This document shows, one piece after another, positions 16,287-24,910 of a stretch of DNA of 64,000 nucleotides. A model generated the notes under the pieces. The model worked only from the letters and a program-made list of their open reading frames with translations. It was not told the origin of the DNA and did not search any database. Made by a program: the position numbers and the translations under genes. The stretch is from Deinococcus ruber (GTDB lineage Bacteria; Deinococcota; Deinococci; Deinococcales; Deinococcaceae), in the NCBI RefSeq assembly GCF_014648095.1, contig NZ_BMQL01000013.1, positions 1 through 64,000 on the forward strand. The letters are read 5' to 3'. The stretch's first letter is position 1, and every line of letters starts with the position of its first letter.

Positions 16287-17198
16287 ATGGTCGTTAGACC
16301 CGCCATTCGAACGCCGGGAACTGCTGCTCAAAACCGTCAAGCCGTCCAAGCAGTGTTGAGTGGTCACGTTGTCGCTGCGCCCTTCGTGAAGTGGGCTGGC
16401 GGCAAGCGCAAACTCATGCGAACCATCCTCAGCTATGCACCGATAACGTTTGAACGGTATCTGGAGCCTTTCTTGGGTGGCGGGGCACTTGCTCTGGCAC
16501 TCGGCATTCCCGGGATGCTCCTCAATGATGTGAATGGCGATCTGATCAATGCGTACATGGTCATCAGCGAGTTCCCTGTCGCGCTTACTACTGAATTAGA
16601 TCGACTTAAAGCGCTTCATAGCGAAGAGTTTTATTATTTTGTTCGTGCATTGAATCCGATGGGCATGACACCTGTTGAGCAGGCTGCCCGGTTTATTTAT
16701 CTGAACAAGGCGGGTTTCAATGGTCTCTACCGCGTGAATCGGGCCGGGCAGTTCAACGTTCCCTTTGGTCATAACCCAAACCCATCGTTGTATGACGTCA
16801 TGGTTCTTCAGGCTGTCGCTAATGTCGTCGCGGCTTCGACAGTATCCTGCCTTCCATACGATCAGTTCTTGCGTCAGAACGCGCGGCAAGGGGATTTTAT
16901 CTATCTGGACCCTCCCTACATTCCAGTGAGCGAGTATTCTGACTTCAAACGTTACACAAAAGAGCAGTTCCGAGAAGACGATCAGGTGCGCCTCGCCGAG
17001 TTATATACCGAGTTGGTGCAACTCGGGGCCTACCCTATTCTCAGCAATTCACATACACCCATGACCTTAGAGCTCTATGGGCAACACAAGATCATAGAAG
17101 TCGAGATGACTCGCAGCATCAACAGTGTAGGTATGGGCCGCGGTGCCATCTCCGAAGTCCTTGTTCTTCCTAGGAGCGACAATGGTATTCAAAGCTGA
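16287..17198 (+). CDS. D12-class adenine-N6 DNA methyltransferase (Dam-like), first of AlwI-type system
   Basis: 303 aa from ATG 16287; earlier in-frame starts back to GTG 16230 are possible and the ribosome site is weak. It has the Dam-family signature: FVKWAGGKRKLM, motif I-like FLGGGALALAL, NDVNGDLINAY, FIYLNKAGFNGLYR, catalytic DPPY in YLDPPYIPVSEY, and ILSNSH. It transfers a methyl group from S-adenosylmethionine to adenine in a specific site. An asymmetric type IIS site needs two such enzymes, one for each strand, and the second follows with a 17-bp overlap. Specificity is probably GGATC-like because the partner nuclease is of the AlwI family. Confidence 0.9.
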   Translation: MVVRPAIRTPGTAAQNRQAVQAVLSGHVVAAPFVKWAGGKRKLMRTILSYAPITFERYLEPFLGGGALALALGIPGMLLNDVNGDLINAYMVISEFPVALTTELDRLKALHSEEFYYFVRALNPMGMTPVEQAARFIYLNKAGFNGLYRVNRAGQFNVPFGHNPNPSLYDVMVLQAVANVVAASTVSCLPYDQFLRQNARQGDFIYLDPPYIPVSEYSDFKRYTKEQFREDDQVRLAELYTELVQLGAYPILSNSHTPMTLELYGQHKIIEVEMTRSINSVGMGRGAISEVLVLPRSDNGIQS

Positions 17199-18252
17199 CC
17201 TCGACTTCGGCAACCTCAGAATAAACCGAAGAATGGAACGGTTTCCGAGTTCTCGTTACATGGGAAGCAAGTACACCATCTTGCCGTTTCTGTACCGTCA
17301 CCTTGCACCTTTGCCTTTTCGCACGGTACTAGACGGTTTCAGTGGGAGTGGGGCAGTCAGCTACCTGCTGAAAGCTATGGATAAGCAGGTGACCAGCAAT
17401 GACTTCATGCGCTTCAGTTACTGCACCGCAGAGGCTGCGGTCGCAAACAGCCGAGTTCGTGTCAGCGTGCGCGATATGACTGCGCTGATGCGTCCCAACC
17501 CTAACGCAGATGACTTCATCACGCGAACGTTCGAAGGACTTTATTTCACGACCGCTGAAAATCAGTTCTTAGACAACGTGACAGCAAACATTCGAGCGAT
17601 GACGGATACGCGGAAACAAGCGCTTGCCTATGCGGCGATTGCGCGTGCGTGCCTTCGCAAGCGCCCGCGAGGTCTGTTTACCTACACAGGAGATCGCTAC
17701 CTGGATGGTCGACCTGATCTGGTCCTGAGTCTGGAAGACCATTTTGTGAAAGCTGTGGATGTCTTTAACGCCGCTGTCTTCGCAAACGGTCAACAATGCC
17801 GAGCTTTGAACCAAGACACGTTTGAGATAGAGCCAGGATACGACTTGGTGTACTTCGATCCACCCTACGTCTCAGCGCTCAGTGACAATGACTATATCCG
17901 CCGGTACCACTTTGTTGAAGGGCTGACACGCTACTGGGAGGGTGTGGAGATCTTGGAACACACCATGACCAAGAAGTTCAAGCGGTACCCCAGCCCGTTC
18001 GATAGTAGAAGGACTGTAATTGAAGCGTTTGAACGGCTTTTTGAACGCTTTCAGGGCTCCATCATCGCCGTTTCCTGGTCGTCGAACGGCATACCGTCAC
18101 GCGATGAGCTTGCGGAACTCCTCGGTCAATACAAGGCAAATGTGGTCGTCCATGAAGTCGACCACCGGTATTCTTCTGGAACGCATGCACATGCTGTTGG
18201 TGCGAACCAGAACCGGGTGCAAGAGTACCTGTTCATCGGGAGTGATACATGA
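17182..18252 (+). CDS. Second D12-class adenine DNA methyltransferase of AlwI-type system
   Basis: 356 aa from ATG 17182, with AGGAG six bases upstream inside the previous gene. The N-terminus FPSSRYMGSKYTILPFL and motif I LDGFSGSGAVSYLL resemble the FokI/MlyI branch of D12 methyltransferases. The catalytic motif is DPPY in YFDPPYVSALSDNDY. It presumably methylates the strand not covered by the first enzyme. The stop overlaps the endonuclease start (ATGA), so the protective enzymes are made before and together with the nuclease. Confidence 0.9.
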   Translation: MVFKADLDFGNLRINRRMERFPSSRYMGSKYTILPFLYRHLAPLPFRTVLDGFSGSGAVSYLLKAMDKQVTSNDFMRFSYCTAEAAVANSRVRVSVRDMTALMRPNPNADDFITRTFEGLYFTTAENQFLDNVTANIRAMTDTRKQALAYAAIARACLRKRPRGLFTYTGDRYLDGRPDLVLSLEDHFVKAVDVFNAAVFANGQQCRALNQDTFEIEPGYDLVYFDPPYVSALSDNDYIRRYHFVEGLTRYWEGVEILEHTMTKKFKRYPSPFDSRRTVIEAFERLFERFQGSIIAVSWSSNGIPSRDELAELLGQYKANVVVHEVDHRYSSGTHAHAVGANQNRVQEYLFIGSDT

Positions 18253-19952
18253 CGAGAGCACGGAGCGGAGCAGGTAGGCTGACCGTCTGGAACATCGGCA
18301 ATACCACTGTTCGAAATCCAGAGCGACTCGCTCCAGGACTTCAGGTGTTCGCAGATCACATGAACGGGCGTACCTGGGATCTCGATGCCCAGGAACGCCT
18401 GTGGGCTATGTTGCTCAAGGCTGGTTTGATCGTATCGGAATCCGAGAATGAGAGGGCTTCGCTTGGTAGAAAGTGGTTTGCCGCTTTTAAGCAATTGGGG
18501 TTTGTCCACCTCGATGACCTGAATGCTGCGCGCCTCACTGCAGTGGGTTGGGAGGTGTTGAACCATCCGGAGTTAATCGACTTAATCTTCTTGCGACAAC
18601 TTTTGAAATACAAGCTGGGCTCCCCAGTAGAACGAACACGAACTGATGGCCTAGAATTCAGACCGTTCGTTGTCCTTCTCAAGCTGTTGCACATGGCGCA
18701 TGTCGGCGGTCTAGGTGGACTCACACGTGATGAACTCATGATTTTTGTCATCCCGCTGATGAGTGAAGATCAAGCCGAGTTGGAACTTGCGTTCGAGAAG
18801 ATCAAGATATTTCGAGACGCGTATTCAAAACAAGTAGGCATGGTGAATAAGCGCGCCTTTGCGGCAGCGGAGTTCAAACGGTTGGCTCCTGCTACGCCCA
18901 GTTCGACGACCTTCAGTGACTATACGGATAGCAATATGCGCTATGCGCGCATGAGTGAACTTATCACCATCGACAGCAATGGCGGTCGCTTCAAACTCTC
19001 TCCTGCTCGCCTTGCTATTGCCGAAAGCATTCTGGCAGCTCTTCCACCCATTGTTCCAGATGCCGACTACCTGGATGCGCTCCACAACCCAGCGTCTCCG
19101 CGTCTCCCCTTAGACGATGAGACGACCCTGGATGCACAAATTACGCAGTTTGAAGCTGAAATTACCGCGCTCAGCAGTGCGCCCCCAACGGTTAGTACAG
19201 CAAATGCCACTGTCGCCGCGCTGCAGAGTAGAGAGCGGCAATTGCGGTCACGGGTTACTGAGCTGACCGAGATAAAGTTCTATCGTAACCAGCGGTCCTT
19301 CGAGTCCCTCCAACAGATCAAAGAACTGCTGATTATGATCAAGAAAAGGGAACTGCCTGCGGGTATGTCCTACGCCCCAGCCTTTATGGAATGGGCGATG
19401 TGGCGGCTCATGCTGGCGATCAACACTATCAGCAACCCAATCTCCGAAACCCGTGGCTTTAAAATCGACGACGATATCGTCCCACTAGGGCATGCGGTCG
19501 GTGGTGCTGCCGATTGTCTGTTTGAGTACGAAGATCACCTTGTTGCTGTGGAAGTGACGCTGTCTCGTGGACGGAGACAAACAGGTATGGAGGGGGAACC
19601 TGTCCGCTTCCATGTGGCTGATGTCATGGATACCTATCCGACGAAAACTGTCTATGGCCTTTTTGTAGCACCACAGGTCGATGTCAATATCTGCGACGAG
19701 TTTTATTCTGCCGCATTTAGAGTGGATGGCAAAAGATTACATAGACCAGCAATCGTGCCGCTGGCCATTGACGATGTAATTGCCTTGATTGATGCAATGA
19801 TCGCTCAAAATTTCATCATCACGAGTGATCAGATGCTTAGGCTGTTAGACGAGCTACAGGCGCTGAGGAAAACAACAGCTGATGGGCTTGAATGGAAGGA
19901 ACAAGTCACACAGGTGTTCAATGACCGTTTGACTACGCTCACAGCCATTTAA
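18249..19952 (+). CDS. AlwI-family type IIS restriction endonuclease
   Basis: 567 aa, start in the overlap with the methyltransferase stop. The N-terminal half (NTTVRNPERL, GRKWFAAFKQLGFVHLDD, IFLRQLLKYKLGSPVER) corresponds to the recognition part. The C-terminal half holds the likely catalytic core, AADCLFEYEDHLVAVEVT (D...E-V-T variant of PD-(D/E)XK), after ISETRGFKIDDDIVPLGH. AlwI cuts a few bases outside GGATC; the same site is likely but unproven here. It is the last gene of a three-gene operon and is followed by a strong terminator. It is a close homologue of the orphan copy at 8621-10369. Confidence 0.9.
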   Translation: MTRARSGAGRLTVWNIGNTTVRNPERLAPGLQVFADHMNGRTWDLDAQERLWAMLLKAGLIVSESENERASLGRKWFAAFKQLGFVHLDDLNAARLTAVGWEVLNHPELIDLIFLRQLLKYKLGSPVERTRTDGLEFRPFVVLLKLLHMAHVGGLGGLTRDELMIFVIPLMSEDQAELELAFEKIKIFRDAYSKQVGMVNKRAFAAAEFKRLAPATPSSTTFSDYTDSNMRYARMSELITIDSNGGRFKLSPARLAIAESILAALPPIVPDADYLDALHNPASPRLPLDDETTLDAQITQFEAEITALSSAPPTVSTANATVAALQSRERQLRSRVTELTEIKFYRNQRSFESLQQIKELLIMIKKRELPAGMSYAPAFMEWAMWRLMLAINTISNPISETRGFKIDDDIVPLGHAVGGAADCLFEYEDHLVAVEVTLSRGRRQTGMEGEPVRFHVADVMDTYPTKTVYGLFVAPQVDVNICDEFYSAAFRVDGKRLHRPAIVPLAIDDVIALIDAMIAQNFIITSDQMLRLLDELQALRKTTADGLEWKEQVTQVFNDRLTTLTAI

Positions 19953-19989
19953 GATCTCCATCGCGCCCGCGAGAATGGCCCACTACGCA

Positions 19990-20025
19990 CCCCGGCCCCA
20001 GCCTTAGCAAGGCCGGGGTCTCTTT
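19990..20025 (+). terminator. Intrinsic terminator of the restriction-modification operon
   Basis: CCCCGGCC (19990-19997) pairs with GGCCGGGG (20011-20018), followed by TCTCTTT. It lies 37 bp after the endonuclease stop. Confidence 0.75.
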
Positions 20026-20750
20026 CAGACTGCTGTGCTCGACGACAGCAGCACCGTGATGGGATTCGGAGCCTCGACGTCGGGATACGCGGCACTGTTG
20101 GCCGCCCAGCGCTCGCGGTAATACGCGCAGCCTGCCTCGTTCAGCCGCAGGAAATACACCTGCCGATATGCGCCGAGGGTCGGATGTCGTTCCTCCTGCG
20201 AGCGGGACTCGACGAGCGGCCCGCTGCGGCGGTTGAGCAGCAGCAGCCAGGTATTCCAGTGCACGCCGCCGTACCAGCTGCCGCCGGGGTCGCGCAGGCC
20301 TGCTTCTCCGGCATTCCAGGCAGCGGCCAGGGCTTTCCAGGTGCTGCGGGCCAGCACGCCGGGCGCGCGGCGCTCCACGACCGTCCCAGTAAGTTCGCGG
20401 GCGAGCTTGCGGCCCTTGGGTGTCAGGGTGACGTGCGGCAGTTCCACCTGGTGGCCCCACACTTGGCGGTCCTGCAGCCGCACCAGGCCACGGCGGGCGA
20501 GCGCCGCCCAGGTACTACCGCTGCCCTCGTCTGCCCCGCCGCAGGCTTCACGCAGTGCCGTGGGTGGTTGCCCGAGGATGTCGGTCCAGCGTCCGAATGG
20601 CATGCCCCGCCAGTCGCTCGAAGGCCGCCGCGACTCCTCCCACTCGCCTGCCTGAAACGCCCGTTTGTGGCGGGTTTCCTGTTGTTGATCAATCTCCAGT
20701 GCGGCCAGCAGATACGTGCGCTGGCGTGGATTCAGCTCGGGCGCGCTCAT
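20025..20750 (-). CDS. Conserved-looking hypothetical protein, 241 aa
   Basis: ATG 20750 (MSAPELNPRQRTYLLAALEI), convergent with the restriction operon and ending at its terminator. Features: an N-terminal helical segment, a winged-helix-like block WAALARRGLVRLQDRQVWG ... VTLTPKGRKLAREL, and a repeat-like C-terminal part with FLRLNEAGCAYYRERW. Two separate stretches of the form V-x-L-x-x-G/A-x-x-L resemble the beta-wing of MarR/helix-turn-helix proteins. High GC, native-looking. Possibly a transcription regulator; I cannot name a family. Confidence 0.6.
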   Translation of the reverse strand: MSAPELNPRQRTYLLAALEIDQQQETRHKRAFQAGEWEESRRPSSDWRGMPFGRWTDILGQPPTALREACGGADEGSGSTWAALARRGLVRLQDRQVWGHQVELPHVTLTPKGRKLARELTGTVVERRAPGVLARSTWKALAAAWNAGEAGLRDPGGSWYGGVHWNTWLLLLNRRSGPLVESRSQEERHPTLGAYRQVYFLRLNEAGCAYYRERWAANSAAYPDVEAPNPITVLLSSSTAV

Positions 20751-20958
20751 GGTTCAAGTGTAAGACTGTAAAAGTGCCTCGGTAGCGAAGGATCCTGTGG
20801 TATCCGGTAGGGTATGGCGACGTTGTCGAAGATGAGATGGTAGCACCATCAGTCACCTGTACCTCATCTCATTCTGCTCGTGCCTTCAAATGTAAGACGT
20901 CACGAGCTGTGTTCTCACTCTCTCTACATAAGGGGAAAATATCACGTACACTGAAAAG

Positions 20959-21525
20959 GTGAAAAAGAAACTCTTGGTGGTGGCAACCCTCCTCGTTGGA
21001 TCTTTCGCAGGCGCTCAGGCGCAAAGTTGGACAGATAGTAACGGTACGCTCCGGTTTCTGGGGTGCTACTCACAGGATGACGGCGTGTACTGCGATACCA
21101 CTTACACGCTCACAAAGGGCGACAGTCTCGCAATTACTGCTGACTACCGTAGTCTCCAGTACTACACGGCTGATGGGACCACAGGAAATGCCTATTCCAT
21201 ATCCCTAGCTGGTAGCGGTTTTACGAGCAAAACTACTGCCACGGCAGTCAACGGAATCCCGGCAAAAACCACTTATTACCTTCGCATACCATCGGGTACG
21301 AGTTCGCTGCCTGCCATCGTGCTACTTGGTCACCGCATCAATAACGTGATCATCAGCAAGACTGGTGCGCCCTCCATGACTCCAGTGGCTGCCGCTCCTG
21401 CGCCCCGCCCGACCATCCCTACCCCTACGCCGAACGTCGCCTTGACCGGTTTCAACATCCAGCTGACCAACTGCAAAGTGAATGCTGGGGTATATACCTG
21501 TACGGCAACGCTCACGCCCCGCTGA
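20959..21525 (+). CDS. Secreted hypothetical protein, 188 aa
   Basis: GTG 20959 start giving a clear Sec signal peptide (KKKLLVVATLLVGSFAGAQA, cleavage after AQA). The mature part has four cysteines in two pairs (LGCYSQDDGVYCD and LTNCKVNAGVYTC), which share the pattern C-x(6-7)-GVYxC and look like two copies of one small disulphide-linked unit. They are separated by a Pro-rich linker (APAPRPTIPTPTP). Exported, probably surface or extracellular; no enzymatic motif. The start has no good ribosome site at normal distance, so it may be leaderless or start elsewhere. Confidence 0.65.
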   Translation: MKKKLLVVATLLVGSFAGAQAQSWTDSNGTLRFLGCYSQDDGVYCDTTYTLTKGDSLAITADYRSLQYYTADGTTGNAYSISLAGSGFTSKTTATAVNGIPAKTTYYLRIPSGTSSLPAIVLLGHRINNVIISKTGAPSMTPVAAAPAPRPTIPTPTPNVALTGFNIQLTNCKVNAGVYTCTATLTPR

Positions 21526-21567
21526 AATTCGTCGTTATCGATCAGTACTAGGGGGTAGGCAAAAGGG

Positions 21568-21601
21568 AGCGCACCTCTGCTTCGGTGGAAGTGGGTGCGC
21601 T
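21568..21601 (+). terminator. Hairpin downstream of the secreted protein gene
   Basis: AGCGCACC (21568-21575) pairs with GGTGCGCT (21594-21601). No T tract follows, so it may act as a weak or factor-dependent terminator. Confidence 0.4.
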
Positions 21602-21647
21602 GCAACCTCACCTGAGTGAGAAGGCTCAGGCTCACGCACCATACACG

Positions 21648-21687
21648 AAAAAAAGCCCCGCACCGTTGCCAGAAGGCAGGGTGCGGG
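21648..21687 (-). terminator. Intrinsic terminator at the end of the phage late operon
   Basis: On the minus strand CCCGCACC (complement of 21680-21687) pairs with GGTGCGGG (complement of 21657-21664) and is followed by GC and seven T (complement of 21648-21654). It lies downstream of the RNA ligase gene, the last gene of the late operon. Confidence 0.8.
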
Positions 21688-21824
21688 ACGCGATGTTGAT
21701 TCAAATTGTCTGGAGGATGGTCTCTAGCGTACCTGTGCTGAACCAGATTCGCCGGGGCGTTTGACCCAATCAGCTGTGTCGCCCGGTATTCGGTGCAAGC
21801 CGTCCGATAGAGAGCAGCGCCCTG

Positions 21825-22382
21825 TTACCGTGTCCTTTTGGCTGACTTGAAAAAGTCCTTGCGCTTGATCTTCACCATCCGTCCGTCCGGATGATGCCAG
21901 ACAATCCCCTCGATGCTCAGTGGCTCCAGATACGCCTTCAGCCCCTCAAAGTCACGCGGCACATTGCTCAGGACTTCCCCACCATGTGGCACCAGTTGGT
22001 GCTGTTCGAACCCATCCGGATTGCTCTGGATCTTCGGCCCCACCAGTTCATACGTCCCATCGGGCAGGTTGGGAGTGTTCTGCATCCCCTCTCGGTGATA
22101 GCGGTCATCGGCCCCTTCCCCAACGGGCACCCACCCAGGCCAGTGCCCTGTCTGAGGGTCAGGTGCTTGCGCTGCTTCAAACCCTTCGGGTGGGGTCTTA
22201 CCCTGCTTCGCGTCATAGCGCTTGTACAGCTTGCCGTCGCGGATGAGACAACTGGTGCCGTCGAATTTCCGCGTGGCTACGCCTTCCCCTGCTGCGACCC
22301 ACTCAGCGCCCGGCACGATCTCATCACGGACTAGGCGATCACCGTCATAGTTTCGTTGGAAAAGGCTGACGATCTTCTTCAT
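21825..22382 (-). CDS. RNA ligase, RLIG1/DUF5565-like minimal nucleotidyltransferase
   Basis: 185 aa. The covalent nucleotidyltransferase motifs are in order: motif I RKFDGTS (Lys about 39 as the AMP acceptor), motif III-like YELVGPKIQSN, motif IV EGIVWHH, motif V VKIKRKDFF. The protein consists of little more than the catalytic core. The arrangement and blocks such as GEGVATRKFDGT and TPPEGFE match the family of bacterial homologues of vertebrate RNA ligase RLIG1 (C12orf29). Expected reaction: ATP-dependent sealing of 5'-phosphate/3'-OH RNA ends. It is the last gene of the phage late operon, 25 bp after a lipoprotein gene, suggesting RNA repair during infection or a cargo gene. Confidence 0.8.
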   Translation of the reverse strand: MKKIVSLFQRNYDGDRLVRDEIVPGAEWVAAGEGVATRKFDGTSCLIRDGKLYKRYDAKQGKTPPEGFEAAQAPDPQTGHWPGWVPVGEGADDRYHREGMQNTPNLPDGTYELVGPKIQSNPDGFEQHQLVPHGGEVLSNVPRDFEGLKAYLEPLSIEGIVWHHPDGRMVKIKRKDFFKSAKRTR

Positions 22383-22407
22383 AGGTCCCCAGCGTACCGC
22401 AGGACCT

Positions 22408-22785
22408 TCAGCGACTCAGCTCCAGATAAATCGGCAGGCTCCGCCCTGCCCGGTAGAACGTCACGCTGGCCCCGCTGACGCTGCCCGTCATGATGTTCAC
22501 TCGGTACTGCTGATTCTCTGGCACGTCTGTGACTGGGCAGGCCCACGTTCCCACCTTACGGAGGTAACAGGGCGCATCCAGGCTCAGGTCGGCGCTGCCG
22601 AACACCGCGATATTCGGGCCGTCGCCCACACGGCTCGGGTCGCCGGTCATCGGGCCGGGGCCGGGATTCTTCAGCAGGATGCTCGGACCGACCTGCACCA
22701 GACTCCCCTGTTCCTGCTGGACGGTTTGGAGAGCGGGCGCACACGACGCGAGGGCAATTAGGGATAGCAGTAACAGCTTCTTCAT
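22408..22785 (-). CDS. Phage-associated lipoprotein, 125 aa
   Basis: Starts at ATG 22785, overlapping the previous stop (ATGA). The N-terminus KKLLLLSLIALASCAPA is a lipoprotein signal with lipobox LASC. The mature part is beta-rich with a Cys pair (PCYLRKVGTWACP). Membrane-anchored, function unknown; position next to lysis genes suggests a role in envelope disruption or superinfection blocking. Confidence 0.65.
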   Translation of the reverse strand: MKKLLLLSLIALASCAPALQTVQQEQGSLVQVGPSILLKNPGPGPMTGDPSRVGDGPNIAVFGSADLSLDAPCYLRKVGTWACPVTDVPENQQYRVNIMTGSVSGASVTFYRAGRSLPIYLELSR

Positions 22786-22979
22786 GCCAGACCTCCGGAG
22801 ACTTCCAGGTCGTGAATGGCTTCCTGAATCACCTGACGGTGCTCCGCGCTCAGGTGCGGATCGCCGTCGAGCGCCAGATCCGCGATGATCGGCGCGAGTA
22901 CTGGGGCCAGCTTCAGGACGCCCAGGACCGTGATCTTCCCGCCGGTCAGGTTCATCAACAGATCAACCAGTTGATTCAT
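22782..22979 (-). CDS. Small phage protein, 65 aa
   Basis: ATGA overlaps at both ends place it firmly inside the operon. A hydrophobic stretch, ITVLGVLKLAPVLAPIIADL, may be a membrane helix, followed by an amphipathic helix (SAEHRQVIQEAIHDLE). A small holin-like or accessory protein is possible; no family was recognised. Confidence 0.55.
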   Translation of the reverse strand: MNQLVDLLMNLTGGKITVLGVLKLAPVLAPIIADLALDGDPHLSAEHRQVIQEAIHDLEVSGGLA

Positions 22980-23662
22980 TTCAGTGGCTCCAGGCCGTTC
23001 ACCGGCTGTGGTGTGCTGGGCGTCAGAACGGGCACCGCGCCAACCACCGTGCCATCGGCGGTATGGAGTGGCTCAGTTCCAGGGGTGCCGATGGGATGTA
23101 GGACGAGCGGTGCAACGTTCGTAACGTTCACGGTGGGCATCGTCGAGGCCGCCGCCTGCTGGAGCTTGGCGTAATCACCGAAGCCCTTGATGACGGCTGT
23201 GACCAGTGCGCCGAGCGCGGCCCACCAGCCAGCCGAGCCGCCGCCAAAGGCACCGCTGACCAGGCCGAAGCCCACGACAAAGAGGGCGCTCAGCAGGATG
23301 TAGATGTACTGGGTCGCGCTGCCCTGGAACCCGAAGCGGCGCTTCAGCAACGCCGTGAGCGGGCTGCTGATTTCTTTGACCAGCCAGCCAATGGTGAGGC
23401 TGGCAATCGTCCAGATGTAGTCTGGCACCACCACGCCAGAGACGGGCGGAATGGTGGTCTGTGCGAAGGCCACGCCGCCGATGCTCAACACCACTGCGAC
23501 GATCCAGAGCGTCATACTCTCGAACCAGCCCAGCAACAAGTGCAGCAGTAACCGCGCTTTAAAGCTGGGCGGTTGGATTTGGACACTCTTGGCCCGTGCG
23601 GACGCGACGGGCAAAAAAACGATGGCCAACAGGAATCCGCCAAGTCCACCGATACGTTTCAT
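22976..23662 (-). CDS. Membrane protein of the lysis region, 228 aa
   Basis: Start ATG 23662 (MKRIGGLGGFLLAIVF) with GAGG six bases upstream. Several hydrophobic segments are visible: one at the N-terminus, LWIVAVVLSIGGVAFA, IASLTIGWLV, YILLSALFVVGFGLVSGAFGG and AGWWAALGALVTAV, giving four or five membrane helices. The C-terminus is Pro/Thr-rich and soluble. Such proteins at the end of late operons often act as holins or holin partners; this is inferred from topology and position. Confidence 0.6.
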   Translation of the reverse strand: MKRIGGLGGFLLAIVFLPVASARAKSVQIQPPSFKARLLLHLLLGWFESMTLWIVAVVLSIGGVAFAQTTIPPVSGVVVPDYIWTIASLTIGWLVKEISSPLTALLKRRFGFQGSATQYIYILLSALFVVGFGLVSGAFGGGSAGWWAALGALVTAVIKGFGDYAKLQQAAASTMPTVNVTNVAPLVLHPIGTPGTEPLHTADGTVVGAVPVLTPSTPQPVNGLEPLK

Positions 23663-23788
23663 GCGATACCTCAAAGGGCGCGGCCCCACCGTGAGGCAGG
23701 GCCGGAAGAAGGCGAATTGACTCGACGTGTAGGCCAAGTGATGGGGTAAGCGCTTGGGTGGCAGAAGTCAGAATCAGTAGCATGGGTT

Positions 23789-24241
23789 GTGCGCCAAGAG
23801 GATGTATTTCAAAAGTTGCGTGACCTTGCAGAGGAGACGCCGGTCACGCGGCCCCTCCCAACTGCAGCGGACATCGAAGCCGCCGAACGTGTGTTGGATG
23901 TGATGTTCCCATTGTCGTACCGGGCGTTCTTGCTGGAACTGTCGAACGTATCGGTGGGGACCTACGAGCCGCTCATCCCGAACATCGGGTGGCGGTTCTT
24001 GGATCTGCTCACAAATGTGATGGAGTTGCGTCGAACTGGCCTCCCAACGACATTGATTCCCTTCGTGGTGAACAACGGAGATGCATTTTGTTTCGACGTC
24101 GAGTCTGGTGGACCAGAGTACGCCGTGGTGCTGTGGGCGCATGACGGCCCCTCCGTCATTCCACGCTGCCCAGACTTCCTGTCGTGGATAGAACAGGAAT
24201 GGATCTCCCCCACTGCGTGGATCAGGGAGGACGAGTGGTGA
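23789..24241 (+). CDS. SMI1/KNR4 (SUKH) family protein
   Basis: 150 aa from GTG 23789, on the strand opposite to the phage operon. SUKH signatures: IEAAERVLDVMFPLSYRAFL, NVSVGTYEPLI, then PFVVNNGDAFCFDVES and YAVVLWAHDG, ending in a WI-rich helix. Many SUKH proteins are immunity factors against polymorphic toxins, and some are found in phages. No toxin ORF is adjacent, so here it may protect against a competing bacterium's toxin or act as lysogenic cargo. Confidence 0.8.
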   Translation: MRQEDVFQKLRDLAEETPVTRPLPTAADIEAAERVLDVMFPLSYRAFLLELSNVSVGTYEPLIPNIGWRFLDLLTNVMELRRTGLPTTLIPFVVNNGDAFCFDVESGGPEYAVVLWAHDGPSVIPRCPDFLSWIEQEWISPTAWIREDEW

Positions 24242-24295
24242 AGCCAATTCATATCTTGGCTGGGTACTTTAGCCACAGACCTTAGAACCACCGAA

Positions 24296-24910
24296 TCAGA
24301 CGGGCGGTTTGTTCGGAACCACGTACACCTTGTCCGACCCGACGATCAGCGAGCCGGTCCCGATCTGCTGATTCGTCGCCGGGTCGAACAGCCGCACCGC
24401 CAGCTTCCCCGTATCCGGCGCGTGAGCAGGCTGGGCCGGAGCCATGAAGCCCGCCACCTGCGCGAGGTAGTCCCGCCAGGGCCACGTCGGGCCGGGGCAG
24501 TTGTGCTTGGGATTGATGCTGCTGTGAGGCACGATGGTGCTGCTGTTCGGCGTAATGCCGTACCGCTTGCAGATGTCGGCCACCAGCTCGGCACTGGCCT
24601 TCAGCTGGACAGCGGTCGGGGTCCACGGCCCTTTGGCGGGCTGCCCCTCGTGCTCGATGCCGATGGTCGTCTGATTCACCGTGAAGTCGCCCGCCTGCCA
24701 CGCGGTGTCGGCCTCCTGCACCATCTGCACGATCTCGCCCGCCATGCTGACCAGGTAGTGGGCACTGACGCTGCTGGCTGGGTTCTGGAACCACGCGATG
24801 GAGCCTTGCTGAGTGCCGTCCTGCACATGAATGACCACGCGCTCGACCTTTTTGCCGCCGCGCCCGTGGGTGAAGTTGCTCGGGCTGGCCGACAGTTGCT
24901 GAATGTTCAT
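24296..24910 (-). CDS. Endolysin, N-acetylmuramoyl-L-alanine amidase (Amidase_2)
   Basis: 204 aa. Zinc-dependent amidase fold with likely ligands His28 (RVVIHVQDG), His129 (IVPHSSI) and Cys138 (HNCPGPTWPW), plus the conserved TIGIEHEG block. It hydrolyses the bond between the glycan and the stem peptide of peptidoglycan. There is no signal peptide, so a holin from the neighbouring membrane proteins would be required. A C-terminal 50-residue extension (KLAVRLFDPATNQQIGTGSL) is short and beta-like. It starts in the ATGA overlap with the preceding gene. Confidence 0.88.
   Translation of the reverse strand: MNIQQLSASPSNFTHGRGGKKVERVVIHVQDGTQQGSIAWFQNPASSVSAHYLVSMAGEIVQMVQEADTAWQAGDFTVNQTTIGIEHEGQPAKGPWTPTAVQLKASAELVADICKRYGITPNSSTIVPHSSINPKHNCPGPTWPWRDYLAQVAGFMAPAQPAHAPDTGKLAVRLFDPATNQQIGTGSLIVGSDKVYVVPNKPPV

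Noticed and set aside
20025..20460. Alternative frames over the 241-aa hypothetical gene on both strands
   Set aside because: Shadows; the frame from ATG 20750 has the most protein-like composition and ends at a terminator.
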